A stretch of 64,000 nt of DNA. Source: Limnohabitans sp. DM1. Its GTDB lineage: Bacteria; Pseudomonadota; Gammaproteobacteria; Burkholderiales; Burkholderiaceae_C. The notes under the pieces were generated by a model that searched no databases, had not been told where the DNA came from, and saw only the letters and a list, made by a program, of their open reading frames with translations. The DNA lies in the NCBI RefSeq assembly GCF_001269385.1, contig NZ_CXOO01000047.1, positions 1-64,000 of the forward strand, in the 5' to 3' direction. Of the stretch, positions 41,337 to 51,064 are shown piece by piece; position 1 is the first letter of the stretch, and every line of letters begins with the position of its first letter. Made by a program: the position numbers and the translations under genes.

Positions 41337-43547
41337 ATGACACAGATCAAAAACGAACCCCAATCCATCGATATCGGTATTGGGGGCATGACCTGCGCTT
41401 CATGTGTGTCGCGGGTTGAAAAGGCGCTGAACAAAGTGCCCGGTGTAACCTCCGCCACCGTCAACCTGGCCACCGAATCGGCACGCATTTCTGTGCAATC
41501 GGACGAGGTCACCGATGCCCGTTTGCGCCGTGCCATCCGCGATGCCGGTTATGAGCCCCTCACCCCACAGGCGGTGCAGGCGGCTGAAAACGGATCCACC
41601 TGGTCGGGCTTCATGCCAGTGGCGTTTGGCCTCTTGCTGTCAGCACCTCTGGTCTTGCCCATGCTTGGGAGTTTGTGGGGACAGCACTGGATGCTGCCAC
41701 CTTGGCTACAGTTTGCCTTGGCCACACCCGTGCAATTCATTTTGGGCGCACGCTTTTACAAGGCCGGGTGGCACGCCCTCAAAGCCTTCACGGGCAATAT
41801 GGATTTGCTGGTGGCCTTGGGCACCACGGCCGGGTGGCTGCTGTCGGTCTGGCTGTGGCTCACGGCGCATCCGGGTCACGCGCCGCATCTGTACTTTGAA
41901 GGCTCAGCCGTGGTCATCACCCTGGTCCTGCTGGGCAAGTGGCTGGAAGCGCGTGCCAAACGTCAAACCACCGAAGCCATTCGCGCCCTCCATGCGCTGC
42001 GCCCCGACAAAGCCCACTGGATCAGCGAAGACGGCGAAGTCGATGTGCCTGTGGATGAAATTCTGGTGGGCGATCTGATCGTGGTGCGCCCGGGCGAACG
42101 CATTCCCCTCGACGGCCAATTGGTCGAAGGCCAAACCCAGGTGGATGAAGCCATGCTCACGGGCGAGCCCTTGCCGGTGTCCAAAGCCATGGGGGCACAA
42201 CTCACGGGGGGCTCCATCAACGGCGATGGCCGCGTCTTGATGCGCGTGCAGGCTGTGGGTCATGAAACCGTGCTCTCGCACATCATCCGCCTGGTAGAAG
42301 ACGCGCAAGCGGCCAAAGCGCCCATACAGCGCCTGGTGGACAAAGTGGCTGAAATTTTTGTGCCCGTGGTCTTGGTGGTGGCTTTGATCACCCTGGCGGT
42401 CTGGATGTTCATGGGGGCATCATTTGAGAACGCCTTGATCCATGCGGTGGCTGTGCTGGTGATCGCCTGTCCTTGCGCATTGGGTTTGGCCACGCCCGTG
42501 GCCATCATGGCGGGCACAGGCGTGGCGGCCCAACACGGCATCCTGATCAAGGACGCCCAGGCGCTGGAGATTGCACACCAGGTGCAAACCGTGGCTTTTG
42601 ACAAGACCGGCACCCTCACAGTGGGCCAGCCACGCCTGACGCACCAAGTGCCCGCACCCGGGCACGATGGTCAAACCGTGCTGGCCTGGGCCGCAGCGGT
42701 GCAAAGCGGCAGCGAACACCCCTTGGCCCGTGCAGTGCTGAGCGCTGCACTGGCACAAGGGCAAAGCTTGATGAGCGCGCAAGAGGTGAGCGCTGTGCCG
42801 GGCAAAGGCGTGCAAGCTACTGTGGATGGCCACCACCTGATGCTGGGCAGCCTGCGCTGGCTGCAGCAAGAAGGCCTGGACAGCGCCTTGTGGGCTGATG
42901 AAATCAAGTCATTGCAGGCTGTTGGCGCCACGCTGTCAGCACTGGCTGAACGTGGCCCCGCAGGCGTGCAAGGTCTGCTCTTGATGGCGTTTGGCGATGA
43001 ACCCAAGCCAGGCGCTGCGCAGGCCCTGGCTGCGCTGCGAGAGCGGGGTCTGAAACTCGTCATGATCTCTGGCGACAACCAGGCCGCCGCAGAAGCCATG
43101 GCACGTCGTCTGGGCCTGCGTCCTGAAGCGGGTGAAGTATTGGCCGATGTGCTTCCCGGTGACAAATCCGCACAGGTGCAAAAACTGCGCGAGGGCGGTC
43201 GCATCGTGGCCATGGTGGGCGATGGTGTCAACGACGCACCGGCCCTGGCAGCCGCCGATGTGGGCCTGGCCATGGGCAACGGCACCGACGTGGCCATGCA
43301 TGCGGCAGGCATCACCCTCATGCGTGGTGACGTGGCTCTCGTGGGCGCAGCGCTCGACATCTCGGCGCGCACCGTGGCCAAAATCCAGCAAAACCTGTTT
43401 TGGGCTTTTGCCTACAACGTGGCGGGCATTCCCCTGGCGGCCATGGGTTACCTCAACCCGGTGATTGCCGGCGGCGCCATGGCCCTGAGTTCGGTCAGCG
43501 TGATGGGCAACGCCTTGCTGCTCAAACGCTGGAAACCCAAAGACTGA
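41337..43547 (+). CDS. copA: copper-translocating P1B-type ATPase
   Basis: 736 residues. N-terminal metal-binding domain with [12 protein letters not shown]. Eight membrane helices are expected; the transport motif is [11 protein letters not shown] (CPC). The phosphorylation site is [15 protein letters not shown] is in [11 protein letters not shown], and the hinge is [18 protein letters not shown]. The HP motif of the N-domain is present ([11 protein letters not shown]). CPC places it with Cu(I)/Ag(I) exporters. ATG at 41337, eight bases after AAGGGG; an in-frame GTG lies at 41331. Confidence 0.93.
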   Translation: MTQIKNEPQSIDIGIGGMTCASCVSRVEKALNKVPGVTSATVNLATESARISVQSDEVTDARLRRAIRDAGYEPLTPQAVQAAENGSTWSGFMPVAFGLLLSAPLVLPMLGSLWGQHWMLPPWLQFALATPVQFILGARFYKAGWHALKAFTGNMDLLVALGTTAGWLLSVWLWLTAHPGHAPHLYFEGSAVVITLVLLGKWLEARAKRQTTEAIRALHALRPDKAHWISEDGEVDVPVDEILVGDLIVVRPGERIPLDGQLVEGQTQVDEAMLTGEPLPVSKAMGAQLTGGSINGDGRVLMRVQAVGHETVLSHIIRLVEDAQAAKAPIQRLVDKVAEIFVPVVLVVALITLAVWMFMGASFENALIHAVAVLVIACPCALGLATPVAIMAGTGVAAQHGILIKDAQALEIAHQVQTVAFDKTGTLTVGQPRLTHQVPAPGHDGQTVLAWAAAVQSGSEHPLARAVLSAALAQGQSLMSAQEVSAVPGKGVQATVDGHHLMLGSLRWLQQEGLDSALWADEIKSLQAVGATLSALAERGPAGVQGLLLMAFGDEPKPGAAQALAALRERGLKLVMISGDNQAAAEAMARRLGLRPEAGEVLADVLPGDKSAQVQKLREGGRIVAMVGDGVNDAPALAAADVGLAMGNGTDVAMHAAGITLMRGDVALVGAALDISARTVAKIQQNLFWAFAYNVAGIPLAAMGYLNPVIAGGAMALSSVSVMGNALLLKRWKPKD

Positions 43548-43550
43548 AGC

Positions 43551-43571
43551 GGCCCACAACAGGCCTTTTCC
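43551..43571 (+). terminator. possible weak terminator after copA
   Basis: GGCC-CACAACA-GGCC followed by TTTTCC. Short stem; no better candidate before the convergent gene. Confidence 0.35.
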
Positions 43572-43607
43572 AAGCAGTTTTGACCTTCTGTTCAGAAGTT
43601 GATGGTT

Positions 43608-44483
43608 TCAGCCCCGGCTGACCATGCTGACTGAAAGTGCTTGCAAAAGATCAGCTGCCAAAGCGGCCTTGCGTTTGGCTTCAGCACGTTTGTTGGAAGG
43701 CACGTCGCTGAAATCCTGGGGCAAGGCCACGATCGGGCTCAAGGCAAAAAAACCATCGGCCTGGGGCGTGGCACCCAGGTCGCGCCACAGGCCTTCCAGA
43801 TCGGTTTTGATTTTCAGGCGGCGCACGGGATTGAGGGCCACACGCTGACGGTTGGACACCAGCAATACTCGCTGGCAGCCACACAGGTGAGCAAATTGGC
43901 GAGCCGTTTGCAGCAGCAGCATAGACGGGCGGTAGCCATGAAAACTCTTGGTGGCGGTTCGGATCAGGTTTTTGGCATCATCCAGTTTGTTGCTTTGCAA
44001 ACGTGTGACGACCATGTCCGGGGCAGATGGATCGCCGATCAAGGAAAAAGTCAAAGAATACAAAAAATGATCACCCAGGAAAAGCTGCAGACTCATTTCG
44101 CCTTCGCGGTGACCGTCGCGCAAGGACTGCAAATACAACTGGGCAGTGTCTTTGGATTTGGTTTGCACCTCTCCAATCAACAGGGCTTGGACAGCTGAGC
44201 GCTTGAGCAAAGTGAGCAAGCCGTGTTGATGGAGCACTTCGTAGTGGCGAATCATCATCTCTACACGCTGCTGGCAACTCAAAGTGCGAAAACCGTAGGG
44301 ACGGTAAATGCGCGTGAGTAATTTGGGAAAGTTAGGGACCTGCGACCACAGAACAGCATGTGAGCGCACAAAAGAAATCCATCGGCGTGTACTTGAAGGG
44401 TAAAGCAGACGCCCAATCACAATCTTGATTCGTTCACGCGGATGGTGTTTAAGTGCATTCCAGGAATCTTGCCAAGCGCTCAT
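43608..44483 (-). CDS. VirK/YbjX (DUF535) family protein
   Basis: 291 residues. Family markers: RVEMMIRHYEVL, EGEMSLQLFLGDHFLYSLTF, SFHGYRPSMLLLQTARQFAH, LLVSNRQRVALNPVRR and FFALSPIVALPQ. YbjX/VirK proteins are linked to envelope integrity and peptide resistance in enterics, but the biochemical role is unknown. The ATG overlaps the stop of the RND pump gene, so it is the last gene of that operon. Confidence 0.85.
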   Translation of the reverse strand: MSAWQDSWNALKHHPRERIKIVIGRLLYPSSTRRWISFVRSHAVLWSQVPNFPKLLTRIYRPYGFRTLSCQQRVEMMIRHYEVLHQHGLLTLLKRSAVQALLIGEVQTKSKDTAQLYLQSLRDGHREGEMSLQLFLGDHFLYSLTFSLIGDPSAPDMVVTRLQSNKLDDAKNLIRTATKSFHGYRPSMLLLQTARQFAHLCGCQRVLLVSNRQRVALNPVRRLKIKTDLEGLWRDLGATPQADGFFALSPIVALPQDFSDVPSNKRAEAKRKAALAADLLQALSVSMVSRG

Positions 44484-47400
44484 CAGGCCTCAGAGGGTGG
44501 GGTGTTTTTGGAGAACCAAGAAGCATACAGCACAGGCAAGACCACCAAAGTCAGCAATGTGGCCGTGATAAGTCCACCAATCACCACAATCGCCAAGGGC
44601 CGCTGTGTTTCAGAGCCGATGTCGTGGCTCATGGCCATGGGCAGCAAACCCAAAGCCGCCAGCATGGCCGTCATCAGTACGGTGCGCAGGCGCTGTTTGG
44701 CGCCCTCCTTCACCGCATCGATCACGTTGTACCCCGCGTTGCGCTGCTGTTGGAACACCGACAACATCACCACCCCGTTGAGCACCGACTGACCCGACAG
44801 CGCAATGAAGCCAATGGCCGCTGACACCGACAGCGGGATGTCAAAAATCCACAACGCCACAAAACCACCAATCAAGGCCAGCGGGACGTTCATCAGAATC
44901 AGCACAGCGCTCTTGAAAGAACCAAAGGCATCAAACAGCAGTACAAAAATCAGCAGCAGTGAAATAGGAACCACCACGGACAATCGCTGCATGGCGCGTT
45001 CCTGATTTTCAAACTCTCCCGACCAATTCACGGTGTAGTTGGCCGGAATCTTGACGTTGGCGTCCACGCGCTTTTTCATGTCACCCACGACGGAACCCAT
45101 GTCGCGGCCCTTGATGAAGATACCAATGGCCATGGTGCGGCGCCCCGATTCACGGGCAATGTTCATGGCACCGCTGGTCTGTTCGATCTTGCTCACTGCG
45201 CCCAGACTGACATAACCACCATCGGGCGTGGGAATCGGGATGGCGGCCAACTCGGCGATGTTGCGACGCTCCTGGGGCAGGCGCACCGCCACATCAAAGC
45301 GGCGCTCACCATCCCACAGGGTCGTGGCACCTTTGCCAGCCAGCGCTGCTTCGATCACGTCCTGCACATCGCCCACGTTCAGACCATAGCGTGCGGCCTG
45401 CTCGCGCTGGATGTTGATCAGCAGCTGCGGCAATTCACCCTGACGGTTGATTTCGGCGCGACTGACGCCACTGACTTGCTTGATCTCGCGTTCAATGGCT
45501 TCGGCAGTTTCCTTGAGCACCATCATGTCATCGCCCGCGATCTTGATCACGATCTGCCCGTCAATCTGCGAAATTGACTCCAGCACGTTGTCGCGAATCG
45601 GTTGCGAGAAGGTGGGCTCCATGCCTGGCAGGGCTGAGACGGCGTGGTCCATCTCCTCAATCAACTGTTCACGCGTCAAGCCCTTGCGCCATTCATCAAC
45701 GGGTTTCAGATCGACAAAAATCTCGGCCATGCTGATGGTTTTGGGGTCGGTGCCGTCTTCGGGTTGCCCCGCCTTGGACACCGTGGTGCGCACTTCGGGC
45801 ACGCTGTGCAGAGTTTCCCGAATCTGGCGAAGGATACGCGTGGCCTCTTCGTTGGCCACACTGGCGGGCAAACGCACGTTGACCCAGATCGTGCCTTCGT
45901 TCAGTTCAGGCAAAAACTCCGAACCTAGACGGGAAGCGGCCACCATGGCCATCGCAAAGCAAGCGATGGCGATGGTCACCACCTTGCGGCGGTGGCTCAG
46001 CGCCCAGTCAAGGACCGGAATGTAAATTTGTTTGGCTTTGCCCACGATGCGGTTGTCTTGGTGCGGCAGTTTCTTGCGCAGCATCCAATAAGCCAGCAAA
46101 GGCACCAGCGTGAGAGAAAAGATCAGCGCACCGATCAGGGCCGCGGTGACCGACAAGGCCATGGGTTGAAAAATCCGGCCTTCGTGGCGTTGCAGCGCAA
46201 AAATCGGGATGTGCGCCGCAATGATGATCAGCATTGAGAACACGGTGGGCCGACCTACCTCGTTGGTGGCTTCGGTGATCACGGCTTTGCGCTCCTTGTC
46301 GCTCATGCCTTCGCCACGCACGGCCAGACGGTGCATGATGTTTTCGATCACGATCACCGCACCGTCCACGATGATGCCGAAGTCCATCGCCCCCAAACTC
46401 AGCAAGTTGGCAGGCACGCCCATGATCTTCAGACCCATGAATGTGGACAACAAGGCCAGCGGAATCACTACCACCACAGCCAGACTGGCACGCAGGTTGG
46501 ACAAGAAGATATAGAGCACCAGCGAGACCAGCAGGGCGCCTTCGACCAGGTTTTTGAAAACCGTGGTCAGGGTTTTGTCCATCAGCCAGGTGCGGTCATA
46601 AAACGGCACCACTTGCACGCCCTTGGGCAGACCGCGTTCGTTGAGTTCCTGTAGTTTGGCCTTGACGCCCTTGAGCACCTCGCTGGGGTTTTCGCCTTTG
46701 CGCATCACCACAATACCAGTCACGATGTCGTCGTCCAGATCTTGGCCCACGGCGCCCAAACGCGGCACAGCGCCAATTTTGACGGTGGCCACATCGCGCA
46801 CCAGAATGGGCGTTGAGTTGCGGGTGGCGACCAGCACTTGGCCAATTTCTTCAGGCGAGCGCAGCAGCCCAATGCCGCGAATGGCGAACTGTTGCAAGCC
46901 CTGGGCGACGTAGCTGCCCCCCGCGTTGGAGTTGCCTCGGCCCAGTGCATCGAGCAGGTTCTGGAAGGTCAGCTTGTGGGCGCGCAGCTTTTCCAGGTCA
47001 GGCTGCACTTCGTACTGCTTGATGAAGCCGCCCATGGCCACCACATCGGCCACGCCGGGCACTTGGCGCAGACCACGTTCTACCACCCAGTCCTGCAAGG
47101 TGCGCAGCTCGGTGGTGGTCTGGCCGTCACCGCGCAGCCGGTAGCGCATGACTTCGCCCACTGGCGTGGCATTGGGCGCGATGTTGGCTTCCACCCCGGG
47201 CGGTAAATCAATGCCACGCAGGCGTTCATTGACCTGTTGACGGACGATGTTGACATCGGCGTTGTCGTTGTAAGTGACCACGGTGAAGGACAGGCCGAAC
47301 TGGGTGTGGGAGAACACCCGGATCGAATTGGGTAGCCCGGCCAGCGCCACCTCAATGGGCAGCGTGACCTGCTTTTCCACCTCTTCGGCCGCCCGCCCCG

Positions 47401-47557
47401 GGTACAGCGCAATCACCGTCACCTGCGTGTCGGTCACGTCAGGAAAGGCTTCGACCGACAGGTTTTTGAAGGCGATCACACCCGCCATGACAAACAGCAG
47501 CGTGCCCAGCACGATGAACAGCGGCTGGTTCAGCGCGTAATAGATGAGTTTTTTCAT
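44483..47557 (-). CDS. czcA: heavy-metal RND efflux pump (CzcA family)
   Basis: 1024 residues, twelve membrane helices. The proton-relay motif in helix 4 reads LGAMDFGIIVDGAVIVIENI, with both aspartates and the glutamate of the Czc/Cnr class; CusA pumps have a different version (VDAAIVMIEN). Substrate-channel regions FPDVTDTQVTVIALYPG and the C-terminal GGFVALWIFDIPLSVSAAIGF and GLLPMAMS are typical of HME-RND. Exports divalent cations (Co, Zn, Cd or Ni) through CzcB and CzcC. The exact metal cannot be told. Confidence 0.9.
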   Translation of the reverse strand: MKKLIYYALNQPLFIVLGTLLFVMAGVIAFKNLSVEAFPDVTDTQVTVIALYPGRAAEEVEKQVTLPIEVALAGLPNSIRVFSHTQFGLSFTVVTYNDNADVNIVRQQVNERLRGIDLPPGVEANIAPNATPVGEVMRYRLRGDGQTTTELRTLQDWVVERGLRQVPGVADVVAMGGFIKQYEVQPDLEKLRAHKLTFQNLLDALGRGNSNAGGSYVAQGLQQFAIRGIGLLRSPEEIGQVLVATRNSTPILVRDVATVKIGAVPRLGAVGQDLDDDIVTGIVVMRKGENPSEVLKGVKAKLQELNERGLPKGVQVVPFYDRTWLMDKTLTTVFKNLVEGALLVSLVLYIFLSNLRASLAVVVVIPLALLSTFMGLKIMGVPANLLSLGAMDFGIIVDGAVIVIENIMHRLAVRGEGMSDKERKAVITEATNEVGRPTVFSMLIIIAAHIPIFALQRHEGRIFQPMALSVTAALIGALIFSLTLVPLLAYWMLRKKLPHQDNRIVGKAKQIYIPVLDWALSHRRKVVTIAIACFAMAMVAASRLGSEFLPELNEGTIWVNVRLPASVANEEATRILRQIRETLHSVPEVRTTVSKAGQPEDGTDPKTISMAEIFVDLKPVDEWRKGLTREQLIEEMDHAVSALPGMEPTFSQPIRDNVLESISQIDGQIVIKIAGDDMMVLKETAEAIEREIKQVSGVSRAEINRQGELPQLLINIQREQAARYGLNVGDVQDVIEAALAGKGATTLWDGERRFDVAVRLPQERRNIAELAAIPIPTPDGGYVSLGAVSKIEQTSGAMNIARESGRRTMAIGIFIKGRDMGSVVGDMKKRVDANVKIPANYTVNWSGEFENQERAMQRLSVVVPISLLLIFVLLFDAFGSFKSAVLILMNVPLALIGGFVALWIFDIPLSVSAAIGFIALSGQSVLNGVVMLSVFQQQRNAGYNVIDAVKEGAKQRLRTVLMTAMLAALGLLPMAMSHDIGSETQRPLAIVVIGGLITATLLTLVVLPVLYASWFSKNTPPSEA

Positions 47558-48714
47558 GGCTTGGCGGGCCCTGTGGTGTGGGCGACTTCCTGGGCCAGGC
47601 GCAGCTCTCGCGCCAGCAGCAGACCATTCTGGCTGACCACCTGTTCGCCTTCCTTGAGGCCTTCACCAATCAACACGGTTTTGGGGCCTTCGTAAGAGAC
47701 TTTCACATCACGCGGCGCGAACAGGCCTGCCTCGCCTTGCACAAACACATAGTGCTGGTTGCCGCGCAGGAACACGGCTGTGGCGGGCACATCGACGCCG
47801 GGGCCAACCTGGCGTTCATAACGCACCTTGGCCAGCATTTCGCTTTTGAGCAATCGCTTGGGATTGGCCACCGCAGCGCGGATTTTGATGGTGCGGGTGG
47901 TGGGGTCGATCTGGTCGGTGACAGCCTGGATGGTGGCTTCAAAACTTTGCCCGGCCAGCGAGGGCAGCACCACGTTCACTTTGGCGCCGGGCCGCAAATC
48001 GGCCACATCGGCTTCCTGGGCGTCGATTTGCACCCACAGCGTGCTGGGGTCCGACACCACAAACAGCGGCGCGTTGCCTGCATCCGGGCGCACTTCCTGG
48101 CCGGGGTTCAGCTTGCGCTCAACCACCACGCCAGACATCTCGCTGCGCAGGCCCAGTTGCATGTTCACCCCGGTGCTGCTGCCATACAGGCTGGTGCGGG
48201 CCTGGGCGCGGGCTACTTCAGCCTGGGCACGGCTGGCTTCGGCTTCGGCTTGCTCCAGGTCTTTGCGGGCCACGACACCGGCTTCAAACAGCTCGCGCTG
48301 GCGTTTCAGGGCCTGGCTGGCCAGGGTGGCGTCGGCCTGGGCGCGCGAGGTGTCGGCCTGGGCCGCGCCAAACTCGGGCGAAGCCAATTGCGCCAGCACC
48401 TGACCTGCGCTGACCGATTGGCCCACGTCGGCGCTGATGCGCACCACACGTCCGGCAAAGGCGGCGTAAATGCGTTGGGTTTTTTCTTCGTTCCAGACGA
48501 TACGGGCAGGCAATTCGACCGCGATGCTTTTGGCCGCAGCGGCGGGCGTGGTCACCAACAGCTGCAGCTGGGGGTGGCCTGCGGGGTAGCGCAGCTGGTT
48601 GTTCTGAATGATGGGGGCAGGCACGCCTGCCACAGGTTCGGGTTTGTCCTGGCAGGCGCTCAGCACGGTGAGCGCGGCCAGGCCGATGGCGGTCATGGAA
48701 AGGTGCAAAGATTT
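47554..48714 (-). CDS. czcB: RND periplasmic adaptor lipoprotein (CzcB-like)
   Basis: 386 residues from the GTG at 48714, giving a clean lipoprotein signal (MTAIGLAALTVLSAC). Barrel-sandwich (AGRVVRISADVGQSVSAGQV), coiled-coil hairpin rich in RAQADATLASQALKRQRELF, second half RSEMSGVVVERKLNPGQEV, then beta-barrel and membrane-proximal domain. Overlaps czcA (ATGA). No N-terminal or C-terminal His-rich metal sensor is present. Confidence 0.88.
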   Translation of the reverse strand, partial: KSLHLSMTAIGLAALTVLSACQDKPEPVAGVPAPIIQNNQLRYPAGHPQLQLLVTTPAAAAKSIAVELPARIVWNEEKTQRIYAAFAGRVVRISADVGQSVSAGQVLAQLASPEFGAAQADTSRAQADATLASQALKRQRELFEAGVVARKDLEQAEAEASRAQAEVARAQARTSLYGSSTGVNMQLGLRSEMSGVVVERKLNPGQEVRPDAGNAPLFVVSDPSTLWVQIDAQEADVADLRPGAKVNVVLPSLAGQSFEATIQAVTDQIDPTTRTIKIRAAVANPKRLLKSEMLAKVRYERQVGPGVDVPATAVFLRGNQHYVFVQGEAGLFAPRDVKVSYEGPKTVLIGEGLKEGEQVVSQNGLLLARELRLAQEVAHTTGPAKP

Positions 48715-48752
48715 CACAAAAAGTCTCTCGCTCAAAAAGTGTTCAAAAAAGC

Positions 48753-50102
48753 TCAGCGTGGGGCGGCAGCGTTTTGGCGCAGCTGCCAGGCGCCTTGGGC
48801 TTTGGCATGTTCGCTGCGCACGGCCAGGGCTTCGAGCTGGGTGGTTTTCAGGGTGCGGCGGGCATCAAGCAAGTCGGTCAGCGTCAAACCGCCCTTGCTG
48901 TAGGCGGTCTCAGCCTGGGCAGCCACGCGGGAGGCTTGCGGCAAGATGTCTTGTTCATAAATCTTCAGCCGCTCGGCGCTGGCTTGCCAGGCTTGCAGCC
49001 GGCTGCTCAGCTCTGCGCGCGCTTGCAGCAGGGTTTTTTGCAGCAAGTCGCGGCTTTGATCTTCTTGCGCCAGGGCGCGGGCAATTTCGCCGTCAAAGCG
49101 CTGGCCGCCCGTCAAGGGCACAGCAATGCGAAACGCCAGCAATCGTGTGGAGGTGCCGGGGTAGTGGTCAAACGTGGTGCCCACGCTGGGGTCTGCCTGG
49201 CGCAGCGCCTGCGCGGCTTGCACGGCGGTTTGCGCCGCTTCCACGCGGGCGCGGGCAGCGATCACGTCGGGTCGCATTTCAACCAGTGCGTCGATGGCGC
49301 TGTCATCAGGCGCAGTCAGTGCTTGGGCAACTGGCCAGTCTGCCTGTGCTTGCCAGCCACCAGCTGGCACCTGTTGGCCAGTCCACAGGGTCAGGGCTTG
49401 TGCGGCTTGTTGTTGATCGAGGGTGGCGCTTTGCACATCGGCGCGGGCGCGTTCGGCTTCGATGCGCGTGCGTGATGTGTCTTGGGCCGACAAGTCACCC
49501 GCTTTCAGACGGCGCTCGGCGCTTTGGGCCAGTTGGACCGCGCTTTGGGCCATGGCCTGCACGGCTTGCAGGCGTTGCTGGCTGGCCAGCAGATCGTAAA
49601 AAGCCGCTTGCGCCCCGATTTGCTGCATCACCCAAGCATCTTGGCCGTCGGCCTGTGCGGCTTTGACCAAGCGCTCGGCCAGTTCGGTCCGCAAGGCGCG
49701 TTTGTTGCCCCGCTCCCAGGTCCAGTCCAAGCCCAGCGACTTGTCCAGCTTTTTCTCCCAAATCGATCCTTTGCCTAACCCTTTTTCCAGGTCAATCGAG
49801 GCCACACCTGCCGACAGCGTGGGTGCTGGGGCCCGGTCAGCGGTCAGCACGTCCGCGCGGGCCGCCTGCAAGGCCCTCTGTGCGGCCAGTACATCGGGGT
49901 TGCGTTGTGCTGCTTGCAGCACTTGGGTCAGGCTCAGGCTGACCGGGGTGGTGCTGGCAGGCAGCAGTGCAGTGGTGCTGACAGGTCTGGGAAGGGGCGT
50001 CACGGGGACATCGGCTGCCCTGGCCGTGACCGCGCACAGGCTGCAGCCCAAAGCGGCCAATGCGCCCAGAGGGCGCTGAAAAAACAAGTGTCGTATGCTC
50101 AT
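48753..50102 (-). CDS. czcC: outer-membrane efflux protein (CzcC/TolC family)
   Basis: 449 residues. Signal peptide (FQRPLGALAALGCSLCAVTA, cleaved near ARA). Two OEP repeats: LTQVLQAAQRNPDVLAAQRA and IDALVEMRPDVIAARARVEA; both contain the (N/R)P(D/E)(V/L) motif. Long alanine- and glutamine-rich helices form the periplasmic tunnel. First gene of the czcCBA-virK unit, divergent from the two-component system. Confidence 0.9.
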   Translation of the reverse strand: MSIRHLFFQRPLGALAALGCSLCAVTARAADVPVTPLPRPVSTTALLPASTTPVSLSLTQVLQAAQRNPDVLAAQRALQAARADVLTADRAPAPTLSAGVASIDLEKGLGKGSIWEKKLDKSLGLDWTWERGNKRALRTELAERLVKAAQADGQDAWVMQQIGAQAAFYDLLASQQRLQAVQAMAQSAVQLAQSAERRLKAGDLSAQDTSRTRIEAERARADVQSATLDQQQAAQALTLWTGQQVPAGGWQAQADWPVAQALTAPDDSAIDALVEMRPDVIAARARVEAAQTAVQAAQALRQADPSVGTTFDHYPGTSTRLLAFRIAVPLTGGQRFDGEIARALAQEDQSRDLLQKTLLQARAELSSRLQAWQASAERLKIYEQDILPQASRVAAQAETAYSKGGLTLTDLLDARRTLKTTQLEALAVRSEHAKAQGAWQLRQNAAAPR

Positions 50103-50147
50103 GCCTCATTTATCAAGGCTGGCGCCTGACCAAGACCTGACTTGAGC

Positions 50148-50322
50148 TATTGATCCTGCCCTGTGAAGTTTGCAGGGTGACTTCAATCTTGCACCTTGTG
50201 GGAGCTAGCCCTGTTGGCGATCAGATGCTTTTGGAGCACAGGCTTTTCGCTTGGCTGGAAGCTCCCACAAAATCGTCCCAACAGGCAACACACGGCCCAG
50301 ACTTCATCGGACCGAATCTATA
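50148..50322. repeat. composite element: GTAG-GTCGG family ends around a GTGGGAGC palindrome
   Basis: Outer ends TATTGATCCTGCCCTGTGAA and (complement) TATAGATTCGGTCCGATGAA match the terminal repeats of the first family. The interior, 50197-50269, is the other family's palindrome (TTGTGGGAGCTAGCCCTGTT ... AAGCTCCCACAA). It fills most of the 50103-50371 gap. Confidence 0.8.
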
Positions 50323-50371
50323 AGTCGTAGCAAAAATGTAGCTTTAATGAGAATTTGGAGTTTTAAGGTCA

Positions 50372-51064
50372 ATGCGAATACTTTTGGTGGAGGATGATCC
50401 TGTGCTGCAAGGCGTCATGCTGCGCAGCCTGAGTGACGCAGGTCACAGAGTAGACGTGGCGGGCCACTATGACAACGCGAGCCACTTGTGGCGGGTTCAG
50501 CCCTATGACGCGGTCTTGCTGGACTTGAACCTGCCCCAAAGTGATCGCCCAGAAGCAGGCATGACCAGCGGCTTGAGGCTGCTTCGCGAGCGCCGTGCCA
50601 AGGGCGATAAGACGCCGGTGCTGGTGCTCACGGCCCGCAACCGCACCGATGAACGCATTGCCGGGCTGGACGCGGGTGCCGATGATTACCTGGGCAAACC
50701 CTTTGAGCTGGCCGAGGTCGAGGCGCGTTTGCGTGCCCTGGTGCGACGCAGCCAGGGTGCAGACGACCAGACTCAGTTGGGCCAGCTGGTGCTGGACCGC
50801 AAGGCGCGCCGCATCCTGATCCACGGCCAAGAGCTGGTTTTGCCCGCCCGCGAGCTGGAAGTGCTGTGGGAACTCATGAGCCCGCCCGGGCGCACCGTCA
50901 GCAAAAAGGACTTGTCCAACAAGCTGTCGGACTTTGAAGAGACCCTGGCCGACAACGCGCTGGAGGCCTTCATCTCGCGTTTGCGCAAAAAGCTGGCGCA
51001 ATCCGGAGCCACCATCCGAACCCTGCGCGGCTTGGGTTACCTCATGGAAGAAGAGCGTCCGTGA
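50372..51064 (+). CDS. OmpR-family response regulator
   Basis: 230 residues. Receiver domain: ILLVEDDPVL, phospho-acceptor Asp in AVLLDLNLP, VLVLTARNRTDERIAGLDAG, DDYLGKPF. C-terminal winged helix: LGQLVLDRKARRIL, LPARELEVLWELM, RLRKKLAQSGATIRTLRGLG. An eight-residue insert after the phospho-acceptor (SDRPEAGM) lengthens the beta3-alpha3 loop. Divergent from czcCBA, with the sensor gene overlapping its 3' end. It may control the pump, as CzcR/CopR do. Confidence 0.92.
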   Translation: MRILLVEDDPVLQGVMLRSLSDAGHRVDVAGHYDNASHLWRVQPYDAVLLDLNLPQSDRPEAGMTSGLRLLRERRAKGDKTPVLVLTARNRTDERIAGLDAGADDYLGKPFELAEVEARLRALVRRSQGADDQTQLGQLVLDRKARRILIHGQELVLPARELEVLWELMSPPGRTVSKKDLSNKLSDFEETLADNALEAFISRLRKKLAQSGATIRTLRGLGYLMEEERP

